NCBI RefSeq assembly: GCF_000004825.1
Contig: NW_008805070.1
Coordinates: 124,001-188,000 of the forward strand
Direction of reading: 5' to 3'
Length of the DNA stretch: 64,000 nt
From: Heterostelium album PN500
Lineage: Eukaryota; Evosea; Eumycetozoa; Acytosteliales; Acytosteliaceae
Notes under the pieces: model-generated
Seen by the model: only the letters and a program-made list of their open reading frames with translations
The model's database searches: none
What the model was told of the DNA's origin: nothing
Shown: one piece after another, positions 56,280 to 64,000 of the stretch
Layout: each line of letters starts with the position of its first letter
Position numbering within the stretch: the first letter of the stretch is position 1
Translations under genes and position numbers: made by a program

Positions 56280-57109
56280 TTATTGAGTCTTCTTTTGAGT
56301 GGAAGATGATGATTGTTGTTTACCACCACCGGTTTGAATGAAACGTTTACGCTGACCGAGCATATAAGTGTACAACCATGGCAAACCAACAACGTAGAAT
56401 ATCAAAGAACCAATCAAAACGTATTTGGTATTGAATGAAAAGTTGATAGAGTTTGGCATTGTCATATAGAACAATTGCTTCTCTTCGACGTATGGCAATG
56501 AGTAAATGATAGTACCAGTCTCACCAGTAACACCACTTGGATATAAAACAATGAATAAAGTATATCTAAATAACAGAATTGGATTGGTGTTGTTGGTAAT
56601 ATGTTAAATGTTAAAAATATTATGTTAGTCGTTGATTCGATCTATATGTTGTTGTTTTGTGTTGTTGCTGTTGTTAATGTTTGATTAATGATTATTTACC
56701 TTAGCCAACCGAGTACATAGGGAACGGAATCAATCAAGGAGAGTGCGTAGAAAAGATAACGAATGACTTCGGTGATGGACCAGCTGAATAACATCAAAGT
56801 GAGTACCCAGGTGTTGTGAATGGTTGGTACAAAGAGGGCAAGAGTGACACAGGCAACTCTTGAGAACACTTGGACAAAGGTGGTGGAGGCCGGTGTTCTT
56901 ACGAGACCAAAGACAGAGTGCAACACTTCATTGCAAGCGGCAAACTGGAAGTAGGTAACGAGAGTACCGACTTTCTCCCAGACACCCTCGAATGCAGCGC
57001 TACTCCAATTGGCCTGGTGGGCATGCTGTACCAACAACAACAAGATATAAGACCATCCTGCAAATTGTATGAGATTATAAGTAATCAAATATATCTTGCT
57101 AAGATTCAT
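56280..57109 (-). CDS. Very-long-chain 3-hydroxyacyl-CoA dehydratase (PHS1/HACD)
   Basis: Exons 57109-56700 and 56565-56280 give 231 residues, usual for the PTPLA family, with about six membrane helices. Family marks: YNLIQFAGW near the start, NEVLHSVFGLVRTP (L-E-x-x-H-x-x-x-G-x-V), SITEVIRYLFYAL with the catalytic Tyr/Glu region, and YTLFIVLYPSGVTGE. It removes water from 3-hydroxyacyl-CoA in the endoplasmic reticulum elongation cycle of very-long-chain fatty acids. The C-terminus has QRKRFIQ and a Gln/Ser tail. Converges with the nucleoporin gene (114 bp apart). Confidence 0.94.
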
Positions 57110-57691
57110 TCTTTTTCTATTTTATCTAAATCTAAAGATATATATTTTTAAAAAACAGAATAAAAAAAAACGACAATAAAGATAAGGGGGTCATGTTATT
57201 GCACCTTCAGAAACTTAATTTGATTTTTTTCCAAAAAAAAAAAAAAAACTAAATAAATTGATTTTTAATTATTTTAAAAATATCTTCAACATTTATATAC
57301 ATTTATATTGATTTAGGGGTTTAATAAATCTCAAACAAATAATATATTAATAATATTATTTTTTTGATCATAGATCTAAACTATCTACTTTTTTAAAAAA
57401 CAAAAAAAAAACAATCTAAATTGGTTTTATTTAAACCACCATTTATAAATATTGTTTTTATCAAAATAGTTAACCATTTTGTGTTTCAGACAAACACACA
57501 ATCAATACTTTTATTTTAATATTTCTATTGGATACATATTTGTTTGTGTATTGAAAAATATGTTTAATTTATAGGGATTTATCCATTTCGGAATACTTGT
57601 TATTTAATTATTATTTTTTTTTCGTTGTTGCAACCATCAAAGCAAAGTTTGTTGGTTTTAGGTGTAAAAGAGTCTTATATAAGTTTAAATG
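57110..57691. other. Intergenic region with a dispersed palindrome
   Basis: A+T-rich spacer. GTGTTTCAGACAAACAC at about 57481-57497 is a palindromic 17-mer (GTGTTT and AAACAC around CAGAC) that recurs with the same four flanking T bases at 62462-62478. Confidence 0.5.
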
Positions 57692-59405
57692 TCACCACCT
57701 CAACTGTTCAAATAATTCATTTAAATTATTGGTCATCGTTACAACCCGACTATTGAAAATAAGAAAGTATTGTTCATCTAGTTTTCGAATGTCGATTATT
57801 ATATCTCTACTGAGTCGTATTAGTGTGTGATTAACTTTGTATGTATTCGGTATGTTGGTCAGTGATCCTGATACGATTAGTTTTTCGATTGAGCTTGGAA
57901 TGATTTCTTTTAATAAATTGATTCCTTGCTCAGAAGTAATCAATTCCTTAACTGTGCTTGGCAGAAGATCCAATCTCTTGATGCTAGACGGCTTGGCAAC
58001 TGTTATTGTGGTGACTGAAGATGGTATGCTTGACGGGTCGTCGATTCGTAGCGAAGAATCTAAAGTAAGCAGCTTAACACCAAATGGAATCTTAATTAGT
58101 TTCAGTGAAACATCATCATCGTCGTCACCAGTGAATCGAAGCTTCAGTTCACGAATTTTCAAATGGCTGATATCGTCTTGTTTCGTACCACTGAGAATCA
58201 ATTTCGTAAAGTGATATTGTGATCTCTCTGGGAATATCTCATCGATATCGTAATTGGTATAACAGATATTCAAGTGTGTGATTGTGGATGGCATTCTTGA
58301 CTTTAAAGTTGTATTGACCGTGTTGATAGATAGCCTGGTTAGGTTGGGTGGAAGTTGGTCAAGATCGAATATTGGAACGCTTTCATTCTGATAGAATTTC
58401 AAACCTTTGATATTCGGTAGAAGTCTGATTGCGGCGATCCACGATACCGGGGCATTGGTGAGTGTGTATAGTGTATTAGGTAAAACACCAGTTTCTTTGA
58501 TGACAATGTCGTGTCCAGAGTAGTGGAGAACCTCGAGTTTTGGCGGTAAAGATCCAACCTCTAGTTCATGTTTAAATAAATGATTGAGTTTCAGTATCTT
58601 GAGTGACGGAGGTAAAGCTCCTGGCTGAATGGGTTGGTTGTACCTGTAGTTGAGCTCTAATTCCTCCAATGTATTGGGTAGCTGACCGATTCCAAACACT
58701 TGATTAAACGATGGTCCTAACTTTAAAATCTTCAGAGAAGCTGGCAGGAATCCAGCTGTTAACGGTTCATTGAAATGAATATCGAAACTGATACAAGTCA
58801 GATTGTCAGGTAGTTTCATCGATAACGATTGAACATGTCTTAGAGTAGTCACATTTGAATTGGTGATCAATTTGTATAAAGCAGAAGTAGTAGTATAATC
58901 CATTTCCTCTCTATCATTGTACGGAATAGAAACAGTATTGATATTCGATTGAATAGAATCAATAGAACATAATTCACCTAAAAAAAGAAACATGTTAAAT
59001 GTGATAATCAAGAAAAGTAATTAGAAAAAGCAATACAATAAGGAAAAAAATAATTATTTTAACTACATTACCTAAAGAAACAACATAATCAGGGGTACCA
59101 CTTTTATTCCCAATAGATAGTGTTGCATTACACTTTTGATTAATCGATTGTATCAACCTGGATTTATAAGAATTTAAAAAAATACTATTACATTGTTGTA
59201 CTTTTGATATATATAAATGTTTTGTGTTGAAGGTAGCTATCAAACAATCTCTTTGGTCGAACCATCTCTTACAAACTAATGTAAAGAATATTTTATCAAT
59301 ATTATCATTTAATTCATCTATTATCCTTTTCAGTAGTATATATGATAGATTTACAAAGATATTATTCACATTTGAATTATTATTATTATTATCGTTGGAA
59401 TTCAT
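57692..59405 (-). CDS. F-box and FNIP-repeat protein
   Basis: Exons 59405-59072 and 58977-57692 give 539 residues. An F-box-like region starts the protein (LLKRIIDELNDNIDKIFFTL, then VCKRWFDQRD). FNIP-type repeats follow: LPASLKILKLGPSFNQ, LPNTLEELELNYRYNQP and LPPSLKILKLNHLF, each about 22 residues, then more diverged repeats to the end. FNIP proteins are hugely expanded in dictyostelids; the F-box suggests a role as a ubiquitin-ligase adaptor, with FNIP repeats binding the target. The ATG at 59405 (MNSNDNNNNN) is chosen; an in-frame extension upstream to 59498 is less likely. Confidence 0.85.
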
Positions 59406-59817
59406 TGTTGTAAAATATAAAAAAGGAATGATATTCTTTTTCACAAAATATCTTTTAAAAGTAGAAAAAAGTTTGATTTTATTGTGAGATTTTCCCAAAA
59501 AATCTTTGAATCATTTTATCTGGTTTTAAAATATAATAAATAAAAGGTTTTTTGTAATTTGAAAATATTTTTGAAGTAATATATATATGATTTTGAAATC
59601 AAGATCAAACCCTGTAATTTTTTCCGACCTGTTTTGATTTTTTGCAGGATGACGTCAAATTAAAAATGGATAATTTGAAGTCATCCTGTTTTTTGTAACT
59701 CTGAATATCTTTGGAACCCGAGGTAAGTAAATGAGAAATCTGAATAAAATGAAATAATTTTACAAATATTAATCAATCAACAATAAATCATAAACAATAA
59801 AAAGATATATAAAAAAA
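59406..59817. other. Divergent intergenic region
   Basis: 412 bp between the minus-strand F-box/FNIP gene and the plus-strand BTB-TLDc gene. It includes two short related stretches near 59644 and 59679 (GATGACGTCA and AGTCATCC). No gene found. Confidence 0.4.
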
Positions 59818-60811
59818 ATGTCAACTGAAGAGATAATTATCACATTAAATGTTGGTGGAAAAGAATTCCAAACATCAAAATCAACTTTGACCAAAGTAGC
59901 TGGTTCATTCTTTGATAACTTGATTTCTGGAAAGGTAGAGGCTGGTAAATCAAATAGTTTTTTCATTGATAGGTAAGTTTATTTGAATTGTTTTTATTTT
60001 TTTAAAATTATAATAATATTAATAAAATATTACTTTTTTTAATTATTACATCAGAGATGGAGAACATTTCAGATATATTTTGAATTACTTGAGAGATGGT
60101 GACTGTCTATACCCAGAATCGATTGCGTATGAGGTTGAAAAAGAATTGAAATTTTATAAGGTTTTGCCACAATCACAATCCACTTCTTCTTCGAATTCAA
60201 CACAAACTACCGTTTCATCACCACCATCATCAGCTTTAACATCAGACTTGATTGATTCTGAACATTTTGAAATAATTAACAAATGGTTAGGTAATTCAAA
60301 GATCTCAGAATTACTCTTTAAAGTATGTAATATAAAAAAGGTTTGGAATGAAATAGTTTTTAACCTCTATTCTATATAGGCTTCTAAAGATGGATTCGAT
60401 GCTACCAAATTCCATGCTAACTGTGATTATAAAGGTGCCACTGTTAGCATTATAAAATCATCGTGTGGTAATGTTTTCGGTGGATACAATAGTCAATCGT
60501 GGCACAGTGAGAACAAATACTATGGAGATGACAAATGTTTCCTTTTTACTTTGGTGAACAAACATGGTGTAAAGCCAACCAAATATATTCCAAACGGTGC
60601 AAACACCAACTATGTAGCCGGAATCGACACCTACGGACCAACCTTTGGTAGTGGACACGATCTGGTAATCAGTAACAATTGCAATGCCAATAAGAATAGT
60701 TTACAAAATTTCCCAACCACCTATGGTGATTCCACTCGTAATGGAAAGTCTACATTCGCCGCTGACTATGCATTCTTGGTAACCGATTATGAAGTGTACT
60801 CTGTACTTTAA
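59818..60811 (+). CDS. BTB (T1/KCTD-type) and TLDc domain protein
   Basis: Exons 59818-59972, 60055-60322 and 60380-60811 (284 residues). The N-terminal BTB of the potassium-channel-tetramerisation type reads ITLNVGGKEFQTSKSTLTK, then FFIDRDGEHFRYILNYLRDG. A Ser/Thr linker of 30 residues leads to a TLDc domain: LLFKASKDGFDATKFHANCD, GNVFGGYNSQSW, CFLFTL and VTDYEVYSV. Dictyostelids have several BTB-TLDc proteins. The BTB part probably oligomerises or binds cullin 3; TLDc domains bind V-ATPase or act in oxidative stress in animals. Confidence 0.9.
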
Positions 60812-61040
60812 AAGACAAACAAATAAATAAATCGAAAAGACTTTGCCAATGATTTTGGCTAAAATATTTTTACCTTCTTTTAAAAGTTCACTGAAAAGTC
60901 AAGTTCTTCTTAAAAAGTAAAGAACGATTCGATAATTGGGTACAATACAAACAATGATGTTTATGACTGTTATGATAGGTAAAATTCATTAAATAATAAA
61001 TGAAGATGTTTGAACAATTATGTAGAAATAAAATAACAGA

Positions 61041-62004
61041 TTAACTATTGGATTTATTGTGAATTTTTTTTTTAGGTATGACTATTGGTTCACCAATTGC
61101 GTTGATAACGTAGTTTTTACATGTTTGATGATCATGAACAAAGGTGTTAAATAAATCTATTGATCTATCATGTTTTCTTACCAATTCAATAATTGGGTTC
61201 CAACATGCACTGATACCATAATCAAAAATGGTTTTAGCGAAACTGAAATCTGGTTTCTCCTCCTTCAATTTTGATTGCGCTGTCAAAGATATAGGCAATC
61301 CATAAAAGATGGATATATCAAATAGCTTATGCAACTCGATTGAACATTCGAAGTCTTGTATCAAATAATTTTCTCCTTCAAACAACATATCACCACCTTC
61401 CTGAAAGTTGTATCCAAGTTTTTGTTTATCCTATTATTATTGATCAATTTTAACATAAATATATTAATATATATAGCACAAGGAATTTTCAACTAAATTC
61501 TAACTTACATTGCCAACCCCATTGGTTTCTATATATAAATGACAAAATAAATGGAAAGGATATCTTCAAGAAAAATTAGAAAACATATCTCATTTTTAAA
61601 AGAATAAATAAACTATATTACTTACTCTAGTTGACCAAGATATTCCAGACTTTTACTAGAAGAGCCATGTTTTTTCTGAACACTTTTTACAATGATCTCG
61701 AAAATCTTTATACCATCCTCTTCTAATGACTGCAACATGTGGTAGGTATATTCTTCTACTGGAGATTTAAAATTTTGTAGAAAAAAAAATCGAAAGAATA
61801 CAGCTTTGACCTCTAAAGTAAATTATTTATAAAGAAAAGTTTTAAGCAAAGATTAAAAACTCTGTACTTTTCATTAGAATTTATAATTTTATCAAAAATT
61901 TATAGTTATAGTTATTGGGAATACATTAGTTATAAAACCTTTTAAAAAGGCAACATCATGCAAATAAAAAATACTAACAATTTTAATATTCGTCCTATCT
62001 TCAT
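61041..62004 (-). CDS. Unknown protein, four exons
   Basis: Exons 62004-61975, 61810-61626, 61563-61509 and 61430-61041 join in phase to give 219 residues: MKIGRILKLLVKAVFFRFFF at the start, SPVEEYTYHMLQSLEEDGIK, then FQEGGDMLFEGENYLIQDFE. No domain is recognised; the helical look is compatible with divergent ankyrin-like families common in dictyostelids. The first exon (30 bases) is the weakest part of the model, as it rests on a GTATTT donor. The last residues are Lys-rich (IPKKKIHNKSNS). Confidence 0.55.
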
Positions 62005-62697
62005 TTCAATTTTGATCATTCCCATATGTTAACTTTTATCGTAGATATCTTGGTGATCACACCAATAAACAACTCTTGTGAAATTTATTTATTTTTATCG
62101 CGATTTACTTTTACTTCAGTCAATGAAGAGAGTTGAGTGTTTTTTTCAACAACATTAATATAACAGTTATAACTTCATGATGAAGTGTGATTGATAGTTT
62201 GTTAGTTTCAATGTTATACTGTTCCTAATGACAATCCTTCTTTTGGAGCTTGCTTTACTTGCTATTGTATTTGTGATTTATTCTAAAGTGTAGTTCAAGT
62301 CCGATGCGAATTAAATAACAAACAATATCAAAAATTATTTGTTAAGATCTATCTGCTTGTTACAAAAAAATGTAATATTTGTTTTAAAAAAATTTTGTGT
62401 TAATATTTTGACCACTTTTTATATGGTTTTGGTTTATTTTGACAAATATATTACACCTTTTGTGTTTCAGACAAACACTATTATTGTCACACATCCATCA
62501 CACACTCTATTAAATAATTTATACTCTTGGTAACAACACCAATTTTACAAAATCTCAATCAATAATTTTAGCATTATTTATTGTTTTATTAACTAGTTTT
62601 TATATCTTTCTTTAAATCATTTCACTTTCTATATAAACATACATATATAAACATATAGAATAATAAATATATATTTTATTTATATAATCAATAACTC
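62005..62697. other. Divergent intergenic region
   Basis: 690 bp of A+T-rich DNA. It contains the second copy of the palindromic 17-mer GTGTTTCAGACAAACAC (62462-62478). Otherwise promoter-like tracts only. Confidence 0.45.
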
Positions 62698-64000
62698 ATG
62701 TTATTTGGTAGATCTAATAAGGTCAACAATAACAATGCTAAAGTAGATAAAGATAATATAAAGTCAAAGTTTAATCAATCTTTGGAGATGAATTTAGATA
62801 ATAATAATAAAAATGAATATAATAGTAATGTAAATAATAATAGTAATGTAAATAGTAATAATATAATTGTAGATAGTAATAATAATGATAATAGTCTAAA
62901 TATAACTTTATTAAGAAAAGTATTAAATTGTATATATTTAAGAAGATATATATTTAGAGAGATAAAATTTATTGATAGAAGAAAATATGGTTTGGTCAAT
63001 TGCGAGTTTGAATTGCTGAATGATGATTCCAATCAATTGGGAAGTACGATTGTTGCTGGTGTCGATACTATTAGATATTACGACGATATATGGTCTGCTG
63101 AATGGATGCTTCAACATGGCTATCACGAACTACTAAAATACCGGATGCGTCACTCTCATAACGTTCAATTCAATTTGCAATCGGTGTTGATTGCTACAAG
63201 GTCGCCAAAGATCAATGGTTCAACGTTGTCTTTGATTCTGACGGAGCATCCAGAGTATCTGTTACCGCAGCTCTACGAGGTGGCAGCGCGACACGGCCAA
63301 TTGGAAAAGTTGAAATTGTTAGAACGACTACTACCCTCCGTTAGTAAATCGATGATAGGTGACGCCCTAAATACATCGGTATCGGAGAATCAGTTGGAAG
63401 TGTTGAAGTATCTGGTGCAACGACATGGCTTGGAGAGGGAACATCTCAGTCATGCCAATCGTCGGAGTTTCTACAAGACACGCAATGCTGAGCTGATACG
63501 ATACTGTGTGGAGACACTGATGAACCAGCAATGGACGTTGGAACTGAACGTAGATCTACATCTGTTCTATCTTTGTGGCGACTTGGAGTTGATCAAGCGA
63601 ATGTGTAACCGTGTCGATGCCAACGCGCGACATGTCATGCTGATAGCGCTGGAACACTATATCAATGATCTACTGATACTGCCAGAGTACGCAGTGGAGT
63701 TTGATCATCCATCAAAGAATCATATCGGTATCATCTTTTATATCTATCAATTGATTGGTTTCGGCATGGACACTGTGCCTAAAGAGACTGCCGAGTCGAT
63801 CGTCCACAGATTCCAGCTGGAGCAACGCGAGCACAAACTGTTGGCGATATTCTATATAACATTACTCCAGATGAATCTACATATATATGCACAGGGAATA
63901 CAGAGTTACAATACCATTCGAAAGATTGTTGCAATCAATAGTATACCGCTAATAAAGTACATCATTGAGATGCCACTGAAACGCTCACAGACCAACAACT
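62698..64000 (+). CDS. Ankyrin-family-like dictyostelid protein, 5' part
   Basis: An open frame from the ATG at 62698 runs off the right edge (434 codons seen). After an Asn/Lys-rich start of 80 residues come YGLVNCEFELLNDDS, YYDDIWSAEWMLQHGYHELL and helical pairs such as LYEVAARHGQLEKLKLLERL and LNTSVSENQLEVLKYLVQRH, which look like diverged ankyrin-type repeats. G+C rises sharply after 63000, as in other real genes here. Large families of this kind occur in dictyostelids; no specific function can be given. Confidence 0.7.
   Translation, partial: MLFGRSNKVNNNNAKVDKDNIKSKFNQSLEMNLDNNNKNEYNSNVNNNSNVNSNNIIVDSNNNDNSLNITLLRKVLNCIYLRRYIFREIKFIDRRKYGLVNCEFELLNDDSNQLGSTIVAGVDTIRYYDDIWSAEWMLQHGYHELLKYRMRHSHNVQFNLQSVLIATRSPKINGSTLSLILTEHPEYLLPQLYEVAARHGQLEKLKLLERLLPSVSKSMIGDALNTSVSENQLEVLKYLVQRHGLEREHLSHANRRSFYKTRNAELIRYCVETLMNQQWTLELNVDLHLFYLCGDLELIKRMCNRVDANARHVMLIALEHYINDLLILPEYAVEFDHPSKNHIGIIFYIYQLIGFGMDTVPKETAESIVHRFQLEQREHKLLAIFYITLLQMNLHIYAQGIQSYNTIRKIVAINSIPLIKYIIEMPLKRSQTNN

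Noticed and set aside
54587-56392. 601-codon minus-strand frame opposite the nucleoporin
   Set aside because: It mirrors Ser/Thr/Gly repeats of the plus-strand gene as Val/Leu/Asp runs and has no domain; the plus strand carries real zinc fingers and spliced exons.
1-64000. tRNA genes and CRISPR arrays
   Set aside because: No cloverleaf-like stretch with a GGTTCGA-type box in intergenic DNA, and no regularly spaced identical repeats.

Overview
The window is nuclear DNA of a social amoeba (dictyostelid), probably not Dictyostelium discoideum. Intergenic DNA is extremely A+T-rich and full of poly-A/poly-T runs. Introns are short (mostly 50-150 bp), A+T-rich and GTAAGT-like. Proteins carry Asn, Gln, Thr and Ser runs, and the families are dictyostelid favourites: FNIP and F-box/LRR proteins, TLDc-BTB, FOLN Cys-rich secreted proteins and helicase-RdRP fusions. 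Exon structures given here were read by eye from splice sites, reading phase and family motifs; no search or RNA evidence was available.

Layout. 1-758: 5' part of a secreted FOLN-type protein (minus). 1369-2580: mitochondrial ribosomal protein L15. 2908-3402: RGG protein with the MPLKIP/TTDN1 signature. 3489-4200: dynactin subunit 6 (minus). 4361-6005: unassigned acidic protein (minus). 6596-7362: Maf-like pyrophosphatase (minus). 7536-9740 and 9806-11143: two convergent proteins with putative mitochondrial presequences. 11342-16021: a P-element/THAP9-like DNA transposon whose transposase is followed by a DEDDh exonuclease domain. 16568-17520: urate oxidase. 17678-19105: SRRM1 (minus). 19368-20231: Pro/Gln-rich protein (minus). 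21201-23618: VIT-VWA protein. 24193-26265: HAP2/GCS1 gamete fusogen (minus). 27566-29349: divergent sirtuin. 30133-36466: two F-box/LRR-like paralogues around a patch of gene fragments. 36797-37147: small secreted protein.

37478-46890 is the centrepiece: one 3,057-residue gene. It joins a Dicer/RIG-I-type helicase, a DUF283-like segment, an RNA-dependent RNA polymerase, a Cid1-type nucleotidyltransferase and, less certainly, an N-terminal RIG-I-CTD-like zinc module. These activities correspond to the separate Hrr1, Rdp1 and Cid12 subunits of the fission-yeast RDRC complex, here apparently in a single chain.

47318-53835: a tandem duplicate pair encoding a propeller-like region plus a BMT5-like (DUF2431) methyltransferase domain. 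Between the copies lies about 1 kb of mitochondrial DNA (cob 3' end, atp8, atp4/ymf39), a probable NUMT. 54143-56165: Nup50-like nucleoporin with three RanBP2 zinc fingers. 56280-57109: 3-hydroxyacyl-CoA dehydratase (minus). 57692-59405: F-box/FNIP protein (minus). 59818-60811: BTB-TLDc protein. 61041-62004: unknown protein (minus). 62698-64000: 5' part of a protein resembling dictyostelid ankyrin-type families, cut by the window end.
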